In this document: piece by piece, positions 43,995 through 54,795 of the stretch
Layout: every line of letters begins with the position of its first letter
Position numbering within the stretch: the first letter of the stretch is position 1
DNA from: Balaenoptera acutorostrata
Taxonomy: Eukaryota > Chordata > Mammalia > Artiodactyla > Balaenopteridae
NCBI RefSeq assembly: GCF_949987535.1
Contig: NC_080082.1
Coordinates: forward strand, 34,756,011 to 34,820,010
Direction of reading: 5' to 3'
Length of the DNA stretch: 64,000 nucleotides
The notes under the pieces: model-generated
The model's database searches: none
What the model saw: only the letters and a program-made list of their open reading frames with translations
Told to the model about the DNA's origin: nothing
Program-made: the position numbers and the translations under genes

Positions 43995-44115
43995 AGCTGA
44001 GCGCCAGGGCTTTCTGTACGCACATTGCCTCGTTTAATCAGCGTAACAACGCTGTGCCGTGGTTGTTATCGCTCCCACTTTCCAAGGGAGGAGACTGGGG
44101 GTCAGTTGGGCTAAG
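43995..44115 (-). repeat. MIR SINE fragment
   Basis: 'acgcacattgcctcgtttaa', 'tcagcgtaacaacgctgtgc', 'ggaggagactgggggtcagt'. Confidence 0.7.
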
Positions 44116-44116
44116 T

Positions 44117-44235
44117 GTTTGCTACTCAAAGTGTGGTCCACGGACCGGCATCACTCACCAGCTGGCTAGAAATGTAGAATCTCGGGCCCCTCCCCAGACC
44201 TGCTGAATTAGATGCTGCCTTTGAACAAGATCAAA
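44117..44235 (-). mobile_element. MER5A DNA transposon fragment
   Basis: 'actcaaagtgtggtccacgg', 'accggcatcactcaccagc', 'tagaaatgtagaatctcggg', 'cccctccccagacctgctga' read as the reverse complement of MER5A, lacking the distal half. Confidence 0.85.
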
Positions 44236-44369
44236 GGAGATCCGTGTGCACATCCAAGGCCCATGTCAGCAAAGTGTGAGATGGCTGGGGACACACTCGG
44301 GTTCACTTTCCTCGGAAGCATGCCCTCTTTAGTAATTACAATGGCAGTCAGAAGGAAGCTCTTCTCAGT

Positions 44370-44545
44370 AACAGTACCCAGTGCTGCGCTGAGCACTTCC
44401 CATGGTTTATGGCATGTAATCCTCCAATAGCCCTCTAATTCAGGCACCAGTGTCATCATCTCCCTTTTACTGTTGAGGAAACCAAAGCCTCAGAGAGGTT
44501 AAGTAACTTGTCCCACGTCACACTGTATTTGGGAGGCCAAGAGCT
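44370..44545 (-). repeat. MIR SINE
   Basis: 'gcatgtaatcctccaatagc', 'cagagaggttaagtaacttg' and the preceding 'gctgcgctgagcacttccc' are typical reverse-strand MIR. Confidence 0.88.
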
Positions 44546-44754
44546 TTCTCTGGTGTGGGTGTGTAAGTGTGTGTGTATGTTGGAGGGAAGGTGGTGATCA
44601 TGGCATGATGAGAGGACTTTGGGGAGATGACTCTTGGTGGAAGCAGCAGACATGGCAGATGGTTTGCGGAGAACTCAGTGTGGATGGGGAGACCCTGGAC
44701 ACTTCCCAGGAGGTGCTGCCTGCCTTCCAGTGGGGAGACTTTCTGGGTTTTCCT

Positions 44755-44980
44755 TCAAGAATCAGATCCACGTCCTCTCTTCCGAGAAGCCCTCCCTGAT
44801 TTCCCCTCACTGTTCGAAGCCCCCTCCTGTGCTCCCATCACCACCTGCTCATTTTCTGCCTTTGCCTTCATCACATGGTCTGGTTTGTGCCTCTCCTTGC
44901 TAGGTGAGGAGGTCCTTGACAAAAGGACAACGTCTTGGTCATTTTGTATCCTCCATCCCTAGAACAGCTGTTCTTTTTCA
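44755..44980 (+). repeat. L2 LINE 3' end
   Basis: 'ccgagaagccctccctgatt', 'cctcctgtgctcccatcacc', 'ttgacaaaaggacaacgtct', 'catccctagaacagctgttc'. Confidence 0.85.
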
Positions 44981-45110
44981 TTCATTTATTTTATAAGAAT
45001 ATATTGGGGACCTTCTGTGTGCTGAGCCCTGGGTTAGGCACTGATGGTTCCATGGCAAGTAAGGCAGGTGTGGTTCCTGATCCGTGGAATGTAATAGAGA
45101 GGAAAGCTCT
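44977..45110 (-). repeat. L2 LINE 3' end, facing the previous copy
   Basis: 'cattcatttattttataaga', 'ccttctgtgtgctgagccct', 'gggttaggcactgatggttc'. Tail-to-tail with the + strand L2 that ends at the same point. Confidence 0.7.
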
Positions 45111-45120
45111 TGTAAAATGG

Positions 45121-45222
45121 TGACTCATTCATTCATTCAGCAAACACCAGGCCCTGGGGTTACAGTGTAAGCAAGTCAGAAGTGATCCTGGCCCTTAAAT
45201 AGCTTACAGCCCAGTGGGGTGT
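45121..45222 (-). repeat. L2 LINE 3' end
   Basis: 'gactcattcattcattcagc', 'accaggccctggggttacag', 'tagcttacagcccagtgggg'. Confidence 0.7.
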
Positions 45223-45669
45223 CCCTGCCGGAAACCTCTCTTTACAGACTCGGCACAGTGAAGAGAACAGGGCTAAGGGGCAAGGTTCCTGGCCCAGCCT
45301 AGGCTCCTTCGGGGAGCCCTGATGCCTAAAGGGGGATGTGGGGATGTTCGGCCCCCAACTCATTCCAAACCAATGACACTTCCAGAGTTTGGGGATCTTA
45401 ATTCCATATGAGCACGGTGGCTGAAAACAGGAAATTTTGGTATGTGACAAAGGTGTATGTGTTTGCAAAAGTGCAATTCCATTCTTTAAAACATTCATTA
45501 CCCAACAAAGCTTATTCCGGACTGAGAACTTTCACGAGCCACATGCTGGTGGCGAGTCTACCATGATCCACCTGTAAGCTGACCCTGGGCTGCCTTCATG
45601 CTACCCTCCAGCCATTTGCTGGCCCTTAGGTTGCATCACCTCCACGGTATAGCAAGCTTTCCTTTTATT

Positions 45670-45980
45670 ATTTTTTGAACTGTTTTACTGTAAACTGAAA
45701 CAGATACGGACACCCCACAAAACAAATGTAGAACTTAGTGAATTCTTATAAGGCGGGACGTCATTGAAACCGCCTCCCGCGGTTGGAGAGAGAACTTTGA
45801 CAGTCACCCCAGAAGCCCCATCTGTGTTCTCCATCCCAGCCACAGCCCCCTCCTCCTTCCAGAAGTAACCACTGGCCTGACTTTTATGGCCGTCACTTCC
45901 TTGCATTTCTTTAATGTTGTCACCAAAGTGTGCGTCCCTTGCCACTACAATTTAGACTTGGAGTGTCACTCTTTAAGGAG
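45670..45980. repeat. Old L1M 3' UTR fragment
   Basis: 'tgaactgttttactgtaaac', 'cttagtgaattcttataagg', 'tcaccccagaagccccatct' and 'ccagaagtaaccactggcct' resemble the old L1 3' UTR block also present at 3330-3560. Confidence 0.5.
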
Positions 45981-45999
45981 TATGAGGGCGGAATATTTT

Positions 46000-46690
46000 T
46001 TGAAAGGATGATTATTTTAAACATCTTTTAAAAGAAATCCTTGATGTGGATACTTCTGATGTTTAGGCTCCTGGATAAAACATTTTCCACTGTTGGCAGT
46101 TGAAGTTGGAGCAAGAAGAACATTCTGGTGCCTACCACCTAGCAGCTGTCCCCCCCACCCCCTGCCAGGGTTTGGCGAGTGGTTGGATAAGCCACCAAGG
46201 TTTTGCGGTCGTCACGGGAAGCGGTGACGTGGTCCTAAGCCAGGGTGACGACGGCTGGAATGGACCAACGGGCTGGAGGGGAGGAGCTGATGAAAGGTCC
46301 TGAGCGAGGAGTCGTACATCATTCTTTCTTTGACTTGTCATTTGTAACATATTTCCCCTTCTGAGCATTTGGGGAAATTAATCTCCTCGCACCTGCTGCG
46401 GCAGGTAAACCCGAGTTTGCTGCTGGGGCGTCCCGGGCGCGTGGGTGTGTGTCTTCGAGGCCATTCTTCTTCAGAATCGATGGCAAGGGGGCTTTTCCTG
46501 CTGAGTCAGGCTCCCCACCACTCCACCCAAGGGGGGATTCGCAGGCAGGTGGTCATGCATCTGGCTTGGTTTGAGTTCCCAAAAGTCCCAATAACTTGCA
46601 GAACTGTGTTGAATTCTGGAAGTTACAGGCATGAGTTCTATGGGATTGGGCTATGGTGATTTAAAAACGCAGGGTAATTAGACAGTGTTA
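46000..46690. other. Unique intron with retained CpGs
   Basis: No repeat recognised. 46195-46315 and 46385-46455 keep several CpGs (GCGGTCGTCACGGGAAGCGG, GGGGCGTCCCGGGCGCGTGG) and a CRE-like TGACGTGG. Weak regulatory candidate. Confidence 0.3.
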
Positions 46691-47054
46691 ACCTTTGATG
46701 TGGGCCATGCGGTGCTTAGCGTGTAGGGCCTCCTCATGTCCTGGAAACTTACTTCAAGCAAGTGGATGACCAAGCCAGTTCCTGAACAGGAGCTGGGGGC
46801 TGGTTTCCCTGTTCACTTCACACTTACGAAGCCCCTCCCCTGGGTCAGGGAAGGTGGCAGTGATTGGGTGAACACCTTACAAAGGGCTGCCTTTGCTACA
46901 AGTTCATGACCTCCCGAGCGAGGGTAAATAGAAGGAGAATGTGGGAGATGTTGTACAGCAGGTCAGCAAGTTGGGTGAGTAGTAAACATCACAAACCCAT
47001 GGAATCCGTGATATGATACTGAAAGTCAAGGAAAATGTGATTTTTGAGATTGGA

Positions 47055-47180
47055 GTTTTTTTTTTTTTTTTTTTTTGGCTGTGCCACACGGCTTATGAGA
47101 TCTTAGTTCCCCAACCAGGGATTGAACCCAGGCCCACGGCAGTGGAAGCACCGAGTCTTAACCACTGGACCGCCAGGGGA
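47055..47180 (-). mobile_element. CHR-1-type short tRNA-Glu SINE
   Basis: Antisense to ZNF423. Poly-T then GGCTGTGCCACACGGCTTAT, 'cttagttccccaaccaggga', 'ttgaacccaggcccacggca', 'accactggaccgccagggg'. Flanks TTGAGATTGGA (47044-47054) and CTGAGACTGGA (47183-47193) form an imperfect target duplication. Confidence 0.92.
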
Positions 47181-47195
47181 TTCTGAGACTGGAAA

Positions 47196-47335
47196 TTCTT
47201 GGCCTCATTTATTGACACATGTTGATGGAAAGTCTGTTTTGTCTTTGGCATGGAGGATGCAGAGGTGCTGGATTTGGTCCCTCCTCGAGGGGCCACGAGT
47301 GCCTTGCCCGACGTTGCACAGTCTAAGGGAAAAGA
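47196..47335 (-). repeat. L2 LINE 3' end
   Basis: 'cctcatttattgacacatgt', 'gaggatgcagaggtgctgga', 'tggtccctcctcgaggggcc', 'ttgcacagtctaagggaaa'. Adjoins the SINE. Confidence 0.55.
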
Positions 47336-48829
47336 AATAACGGTCATTGTACAGCGTGGCTAGTAGTTTAGAAGAAAGACAAAACACCCAAGCACAAGCC
47401 AGGTTTATTGTATGTGGGTGACATGGAATGAAATTCATCTTACTACTTTACTCTGGAGCCTAGAGCTGTGTTGTCTTTCACCAGGACTTAGGCTTTTAAA
47501 AAGTCTCACATGCTTTAGAAGAAAACTCAAGTAATTGAGCAGCTACATAGACGTGGCTTCTGAAGCCTGTGCATGTTCATGCCTGCCCTCCCCCACTCCT
47601 CACTTGTCAGAGGTGCTCACAAGTAACCAAACTCAGGATGGGCGTTGTCCCCGTGTTCCCAGCCCATCCGTGCTAGCTTCCCTCCATCATCACGTTCCGT
47701 TGCCTGGCAGTGCCCTGGGAGGTGGTGACTGTCGCAACCACCTTCCCCTGGAGGTGTGCCGGCTGGCCCTGACAGCCCTCGGGGGGGATGCTGGAGGGGG
47801 TGGCTTTGGCCAGGTAAGAGCTGGGCTGGATGAGGTGGTCTCTGAGGTTTCTTACAACTTGAAGCTTCCCTGGGGCCCTGAAGGGAAGGGCAGGGACCCC
47901 TTGCGCCATACAGCTGGAGGGAAGGACGACCCTGAGAGATGGCAGCACCCGAGTCGGCTGTGACTGCCAAGACGCTCCTTGCCTTGGCCATCGGTGGGAC
48001 ATGGGGGAGGGGGTGGGGGTGGGGGACTTGCCTGATTCTGCATATTTCAGGTAGGGTCCGGCCTCCTTCAAGGCTGTCCTCTGAAGACTTGCTTATCCTA
48101 CTGCTTTGATTCTAAGATGTGAATTTTTATCATTGTCTAACATTTTTGAAATTGGGGGTGCATTTTAATATCCATGTGTATGTCTAGTGAAATGACTCTC
48201 CCTCCTCCCAAGAAAGCCATCATTAAGTTCATGGGTGTCCTGCATTGGGCGGCCTCTTGGACCCAAGGGGCTATGGTAAATGGTGGTAGACGCCCTTGTC
48301 TGATGCACACGGCTTCCTGGAAACCAGGGTCTAGGAACCTGGGCCTTCCAGGATGTGAACGTCTAGCCCTGGACCTGTGTGTGTTTCTAGCCCTGGCCAT
48401 CCCGGGCCTCTTTCTTTCCCAGACATAGCTGCACACACACAAGGTGGAGGAAGCAGTCAACAACGGGCAGCAAGTCTGTTCTGCAGATCCTGGACCTCGA
48501 GGCTTCCAGTCGCCTCTGTGGGCTCTGCCCGGATCTTGCTTAAATGCTGCATCTGCTTGCCCTCCCTCCCTCACCAGCCCTTCAGTGCCTCTCTGTTCCT
48601 TCCACCTCAAACCCAAAAGCAGCCTGCTTGCAGTCAGGCCCCTTTGCTGTGATTTCTGCCTTAACTGGCCACTCCCCGGGTTCCTTTGTGATCATCCTAA
48701 CCTCCTCCGAGGCAGGCCTGTCTCTGGCTCCGCTTCTGATCCAGTGGGTGCCTAGACAGGGCCTGGCTGTGGGCAGGCTCTCCTGCAACACTCGGCTGAT
48801 GAATTGACATGACTACAGCTCAGAACTGA

Positions 48830-49990
48830 AATCTTTCAGGCATTTTATTACTGTCAGCATCTGGGCAACACAGCTCAAGGATTAAGGAGAGTTGCAGGAG
48901 AGAATGAACTCTAAGAATGGCTAATTATTATTATTATTATTTTTAACTAACTGCAATTTACAAAGGGTATGTAGAGGGAAGGAGGCACAGAGAGCACAGC
49001 CTCTAAACGAGGGTTAATTAGAAGTCTTCCCTATAGCTAGTGCTTCATCAGCAACAGAACAGCATGTAAATAAATCTAATTTCCCTCCAACTCAACTCGT
49101 CACAAGCTTAATTACAGCAGTCACGATGTGTGCATGTGTGTGTTTTTTTCATTAGCGAAAGAGGGTCATTATTAGCCATGTCTGCTAAGAATTATTATGA
49201 AGAGCCTGGTTCCACCCTCGATAGGTGTCCTCAGAGAGCAGAGAGGAACTTTCCGTGTGAACGAAAGAGTTTCCAATTAAGGTGGCTTGGAGGAAGCAGG
49301 AAGCGGCAACGCAAATTAGAAAAAGATTACAGAGAGGGGAAAAAGCAGGCGAGTGCCGTGCTTGCTTGCGGAAGGGTTCTGGGAACCTCGGTTAATTACT
49401 GTATGGAGGAAGAGTTCCTTTTGGGGGCTGGACCCTCTTTCCCCCCCCTCTTGTCGCTTGCCTGGTCTGAAATCTTGGGTCTACAAGACCCCTCTGGGGT
49501 TCTGTCTTGCATTCTGGCTCCAGAGAGCTGAAAATGAGACTTGCACTTGGGGAGGACAGGGCTGGACCACTTCTCCCCACCTCTTTTAGATGGCTTTTCA
49601 CACCTCCCCCCTCCTACCGCGGAGAAAAGCAGGGGAGAGCAAGCACACTGTCACCGCCAGGAAGATTGCCGCACTGGACGGCCGTTGCAGTGAGCGTATT
49701 GTTCTAGAAATAAATAGCTGAAAACCCCGAGTCAGAAATTAGTTAACACAAAGGAAGTCGAACCCTACAGGCTGAGTTCCAATTGTCTGCAGGAAGTGCC
49801 CTGCCCAGGGGGGCCTTTGAGGGAGGATTTAAGTCCATCCCGCCTGGCACTCAACTCACAATGTTGGCAAAAAGTTTCTTCTTTCCTTCCGACCCCTGCC
49901 TGCCCCCCCAGCCCCCCATAATGATTACTTCTCTCATTAAGCATTGTAAGGGGCTGCGCTTTGTGGTGCTAATAAACCTCTGGTGATCCA
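48830..49990. other. Repeat-free AT-rich block dense in TAAT cores (candidate enhancer)
   Basis: About 1.1 kb with no SINE or LINE sequence. It contains many homeodomain-type cores: GGCTAATTATTATTATTATT, GGGTTAATTAGAAGTC, AGCTTAATTACAGCAG, TTTCATTAGCGAAAG, TCATTATTAGCC, TTTCCAATTAAGG, GGTTAATTACTG, AAATTAGTTAACAC, ATAATGATTACTTC and TCATTAAGC. A (TTA)n run sits at 48926-48945. Absence of transposons in a repeat-rich intron plus this motif density suggests a developmental enhancer; that is inference. Confidence 0.5.
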
Positions 49991-50270
49991 GAAATCAAGG
50001 CAGCTGTCCGAACCCCAGGCACATGTGTCCTGGCCTGACAGACCATGTCTGTCCTCAGCCTTCCAGTAGTGGTGATGGGAGCTGGCTGTTCCCAGGCACT
50101 GGGCAGAGGGCAGATGCAGCAGCTCATGGAATGGGAGGGAGCCTGGAAGCCCCCATCCTCTAAGCCACTCCCCAACATGTTTTCTTCCAGGCTCTGCTTG
50201 AATGCCTCCAGGGATGGGGAGGCTCTTTTCCTTCCAAAGCTGCCTGGACCCTAGCGGCAGCCCTGGTCGT

Positions 50271-50317
50271 CATGTTTATTGAGCACCTACTGAGTAACTA
50301 AGTGCTCAATAAACGTG
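50271..50317. repeat. Imperfect hairpin of L2/MIR-like 3' tails
   Basis: Arms CATGTTTATTGAGCAC (50271-50286) and GTGCTCAATAAACGTG (50302-50317) pair at 15 of 16 positions. The content is the 'ATTTATTGAGCACCTACT' tail in both directions, probably two old LINE/SINE tails meeting head on. Confidence 0.8.
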
Positions 50318-50382
50318 AACTAAAAGTAGATAGGGTGAGGGGTGGGGTGTGCAGTGTCACTGTCCTCTTGGACAAGGAGGAG

Positions 50383-50490
50383 GTATGAAACTGAGGTTCA
50401 GAGAGGTTAAGTAATTAGCCTGTGGTCACACAGCTCATGAGCTGTGAAACAGGGGTGCATCTCCAGCTCATCGGAGGTCAAGACCATGTT
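50383..50490 (-). repeat. MIR SINE fragment
   Basis: 'tgaaactgaggttcagagag', 'gttaagtaattagcctgtgg', 'tcacacagctcatgagctgt'. Confidence 0.8.
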
Positions 50491-50953
50491 CTCAGTCCTC
50501 GTGATGAACCGGGGCAGGTTTTTTCTCCTCCTGGATGGCCCCCCGGGCTCTGGTTCTGTGCCCTGTGATATCCCAGAACAAGCCTGCTCTCCTGTGTACT
50601 CCCCTTCAGTGGTCTGGAGACAGTTTTCCTGCCCTGCTCTCTGCACCCATTTTAAAGGGTGAGATGCTTGCAGAGATACCCAGGGCTAGAGTTCTCTGAC
50701 GATGGTGCCACTGTCGGAGGTAGGGACCGGTTCTGGCAGGGACTCCCAGGCCCTTGAGTCTGTCAAACAGCTGGTGCAGGTGCTGGGAAGTCCAGGACAA
50801 GCTGTGTGGATAGGAGCGAGCATTGCAGCTCCTTATTGAGGGCTGCTGAATGCCCACCAGGCCTGAGCCTGGCAGGGCAGGGTTGGGATGTGGTCCCCCA
50901 TGTGTGCAGTTGTTGGCTGGGTGGAAGCTGCGTGATGCACCAGGCCACCTGTT

Positions 50954-51351
50954 GCTTTCTTTCTTTTTTTTTTTTTTTAATGCATAGTCACTCTTTTTTT
51001 AAAAAATTAATTTATTTATTTTTGGTTGCTGCATGTGGGCTTTCTCTAGTTGTGGCGAGCGGGGGCTACTCTTTGTGGTGGTGTGCGGGCTTCTCATTGT
51101 GGTGGCTTCTCTTGTTGCGGAGCACGGGCTCTAGGCGCACGGGCTTCAGTAGCTGTGGCACGTGGGGTCGGTCGTTGTGGCTCGCGGGCTCTAGAATGCA
51201 GGCTTAGTAGTTGTGGCGCATGGGCTTAGTTGCTCCGCGGCATGTGGGATCTTCCCTGACCAGGGCATGTGGGATCTTCCCGGACCAGGGTTCGAACCCA
51301 TGTCCCCTGCATTGGCAGGCGGATTCTTAACCACTGTGCCACCAGGGAAGC
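50954..51351 (-). mobile_element. CHR-type tRNA-Glu SINE with extra 3' segment and internal 25-bp duplication
   Basis: Antisense to ZNF423. A perfect 14-bp target duplication CCAGGCCACCTGTT bounds it (50940-50953 and 51352-51365; one base may be shared with the element end). Inside, the A-rich tail is split in two by a non-SINE segment at about 50979-50992 (AATGCATAGTCACTC on +), and the block CATGTGGGATCTTCCC.GACC is present twice in tandem (51241-51265 and 51266-51290, one mismatch). The rest matches the other CHR copies. Confidence 0.95.
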
Positions 51352-51854
51352 CCAGGCCACCTGTTTCAAATGCCTTCCTGGGCTAGGTCACTGCCACAGT
51401 GGCCCAAATTCTTAGATTCCTGGGCTAATGAATCATGGTCTGGGTGGATGACATTGTCACACAGTGATAGCCCCCTCAGTCCAGCGGTCTTTTCTACGAG
51501 CGTGGTTTGGAGGTGAGCATCCTGAAACGGGCTAGGAGAGCTTGAGGGGCAAGACTAGGGGTCCCAAGACGAGCCTGCTGCTCTTAATTTGCTGCCTCCT
51601 TGCTGTGGGGTCTTGGCTCAGACCCTTTCCCTTGGGGAGGGACAGAAGCCTCATCGCTGTCCTTCTTGGGTGGCGCTTTATCTTTCCAAGGCTAAGAGTC
51701 AGTGGTTCAGGGGTTCAAAGTCGGGCAGGGCTGTTGAGGCCGATCCTGTTACTCTGTCGGTAGGTAGAGGCCATGTGTGCGTGGTCTGACGCTTGGAAGA
51801 CCAGCATGGGTTTGAATATAATTTCGTCTTTGATAAATCAGAAGACTTGTCTGG

Positions 51855-51905
51855 CAACGATGGGATTTGAACCCAGGTCTGACCTCGCAGCCTGTGCCCC
51901 AGCCA
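51855..51905 (-). repeat. MIR SINE head fragment
   Basis: 'acgatgggatttgaacccag', 'gtctgacctcgcagcctgtg' is the reverse-strand tRNA-proximal part of MIR. Confidence 0.6.
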
Positions 51906-52254
51906 CAGCCCTTTGCACAGAGCCAGTGTGTGCCACTGACACGGCCCTCTGATGTTAGAAACGTTTGCTAGTAAGATGTGACCAAGCTGAATTAAAGTCC
52001 GGAGGCTCTCGCACCATCTTTAACTTGTACATGGTCACCTTCAGTCTATCAGAATTCACTCTGGATTTTTCACGTTTGCCTTGAATCGAGGCACTCGCAC
52101 TCATTCAGTCACGGTCTGAGTCAGGATCTGATGGCTGTCCTGGGCCTTCCTCAGGCCCAGCGCTGCTCTCCCTGCTCTGGCTGTAGGTACACTGACGTCC
52201 TCTCGCTTCCTGGAATGGAGCCGATGCCCCGTCACCTCAGGGTCCGTGTGCTCA

Positions 52255-52572
52255 CGCTCCTTGCCTCAGAATGTCCTTCTCCATGTGTTGATCGGCTGGT
52301 CCCTTCTTGTCCCCCACAGCTCAGCTCATGCCCCCCCCTGCAGAGGGGCCCTTCCTGCCACCCTGGCTAAAGCTGGCCTCCCCTAGTCCCCGCCCCATCA
52401 CCTGTTTTATCTCCTTCAAAGTAATGACTTTGTTTCTCTGTGTATCTGCCGTCCTTGTCCCTGATGAGAGGGTAAACTCTCCGAGAGGGTCTGCCCACCT
52501 CCATCCCTGCTGTGCCGTAGGGCAGTCCCTGGCGCATTGTAGGTCTCAGTAACTGTTTTGTGAATAAGTGGA
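52255..52572 (+). repeat. L2 LINE 3' end
   Basis: 'cctgttttatctccttcaaa', 'tgatgagagggtaaactctc', 'tgccgtagggcagtccctgg', 'aactgttttgtgaataagtg'. Confidence 0.7.
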
Positions 52573-53424
52573 TGTGTCTTAAATGCTCCCGCATCTCTCT
52601 TCTGGAAAGGAGCGTGAGGCTGGCCCTGGGGACCTTGGCCCTCCTTCCTGTGGCCGTCTTCTGTGATGCAGAGCCAGCAGCTGGCAGACGGAGGGGAAGG
52701 TGTCTCCCAGGGGGGCTGCTTCCCAGAAACATCCAGCTCACTTCCCCCACCTGGGCTCCTCCAAGGACAGAAGAATGAGGGGCTTCCTGGAAACCCTCCT
52801 GGCTTGGCCCCTGGAGGGTTGGAATGACTTGGGTCCTGTGCTTAGCTGTTAGTGACGAAACCCAGGAAGCATCCCAATTTCATGACTAGGAAGGGAAAAA
52901 CCTCCTTTGCTATTTGGTGAAGAGAGGAAAGGAAGCCACCAACTGAGAATTCCCAGAGTGGGAGTTTCCTAAACTTTCCCTGGGATCAGTGGGTGTGAGA
53001 AAGAGGCCCCGACTCAACTCCTGCTGGGCAGGAGTTTGATGGTGAGTGTGCATGAGTGTGTATGGGTGTGCACACGTGTGAGTGACACCCAGAGACGGGG
53101 CTCAAGGGCCACTCAGGGTCACAGGCTGAGAGCATCCTACCTTTCAAGGTTGGCTGCCCAAACTCTCCACCACACGCCATCTGTCCTCTGCACAGATGCA
53201 GCAGGCAGCGGTGGGCTAGGATGGTGTGGAGAGAGGAGGGCTGAGCACCGGGGAGCAGACCCGACTCCGTGCGTCAGTGCTGGTGCACGAAGCAAGTTCT
53301 TTTTCTTGGGAGTCATCGTCAGCCTTCTGGTCTAGTGTGGTGATTGAAAAATTGTGTTAGAGAATCATTATTTCAGTTCTATTTTAAAGACATTAGGACA
53401 GCACCTAGGGGCGGGGATACGGAG

Positions 53425-53530
53425 GCTTGTTAAATACAGATTTCTGGGCCTCATATTTAGAGAGGGGCTGCTGGTATGACATCTGCATTTTAACAGGATC
53501 CCCTTCCAGGTGATGCTGACCCAGGTGGCC
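53425..53530 (+). mobile_element. MER5A-type DNA transposon fragment, diverged
   Basis: 'cttgttaaatacagatttct', 'gggcctcatatttagagagg', 'catctgcattttaacaggat', 'ccaggtgatgctgacccagg'. Confidence 0.6.
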
Positions 53531-53727
53531 CTTTGACCCTCATCTCCAGAAACCCTGTTGTTAACCCAGGACTCCAGGGTGAACCCATTTTCAGAGCAAG
53601 GAAACTTTTTCTGAGATAGAACAAGCCCACCTCTCCCAAGTTTGTTACTGGGACCTGTTTATATTTAACTAGGTGTTGGGAACCGTGAGATTTCCCTCTA
53701 GAGGAAGCTGTAAAGGCAGACTCTAAG

Positions 53728-53874
53728 GGGAATTCCCTGGCACTCCAGTGGTTAGGTCTCGGTGCTTTCACTGCCAGGGCCTGGGTTCGATCCCTGGTCG
53801 GGGAACTAAGATCGTGCAGGCTGTTAAGATCCTGTTTGACCTGTGGCATGGTCAAATTAAAAAAAAAAAAAAAA
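53728..53874 (+). mobile_element. CHR-1-type short tRNA-Glu SINE, sense orientation
   Basis: The only tRNA-Glu SINE in the gene's sense direction. 'aattccctggcactccagtg', 'gttaggtctcggtgctttca', 'gggttcgatccctggtcggg', then a poly-A tail. AAAGGCAGACTCTAAG (53712-53727) and AAAGGTAGACGCTAAG (53875-53890) are the target duplication with two differences. Confidence 0.95.
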
Positions 53875-53890
53875 AAAGGTAGACGCTAAG

Positions 53891-54140
53891 AAGTGATCCC
53901 TGAAAGAGATCATCTCGGCACAAAGTGTAAAAAGGTTACAAGTGGGCGTGCAGCTCAGGATCCCACTCATAAGAGGATTGCTGCGTGCGTCCGGAAATGC
54001 GAGATCTTATTCATCAAAGTGGTCACAGCACAAACCTCTGGGAGTGAGATTTCAGGTGCTTTTTACTATTTTCTTTATACTTTTCTCTGTGATACTAATC
54101 GCAGTTATCTTTGCAATCAGAAATAATAGTAAAGCCTCAT
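53891..54140 (+). repeat. Old L1M 3' end
   Basis: 'tttactattttctttatact', 'tttctctgtgatactaatcg', 'ctttgcaatcagaaataata' after upstream blocks such as 'caaagtgtaaaaaggttaca'. The short SINE at 53728 inserted at its 5' side. Confidence 0.65.
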
Positions 54141-54659
54141 TTTTGTGGGAAAGAAGCTCATTTTCCGGGCAGAAAGCTAGGTGGGACCACTGGTTGGCCT
54201 GATACATGCCTGGCATCAGCCCCAAGGGCAGGAATGGTGGATTCCTATTGGAAATATGGGCAGAGCCCCCAGCTTGGGCATTTCTGGGCTGGCCTCAGTC
54301 TTTCCTACAGCCACCTGGGGTCCCTGTGCCCTTCTTAGCTGGGGTCTCCCACGGGACCTCACTCCCTGGGCTCCATGCCTTTGGTGGATCTTGGTGCTAA
54401 TGATTGCCCTTCTGGGGCGGTACCTCGGCTTGAGAAGAAGGTGACGCTCCACCTGCCTCATCTCTTTATTTAATGTGGCGGAGATGGGATGGCGCTACCC
54501 GGACCCTATGGAAACTCGGTGTTCTCCAAGTGGGAAGGCTGCAGGCTGTGGTCACGGCCGTCTTTGCGGTGGCCTAGACTTCTGTGTTCACCTCTTTCTG
54601 CACCAGAGGAGTGAACCCAGAGAAACCCTGACCTGGCAGCCTGGGAAGCACCTCTGTGC

Positions 54660-54795
54660 TCAGAAGGAGCACCGGCCTCTTGGAGATTGGCATCCCTGCT
54701 CCGCCATCCTCTAGCTCTGTGACCTTGCCCTCTCTGGGTCTCCATTTCCTTATCTGTAATTGAGGCTGCTAAGAGTCTCTGTCTCACAAACTAGA
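54660..54795 (+). repeat. MIR SINE fragment
   Basis: 'ctctagctctgtgaccttgc', 'gggtctccatttccttatct', 'gtaattgaggctgctaagag'. Confidence 0.8.
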
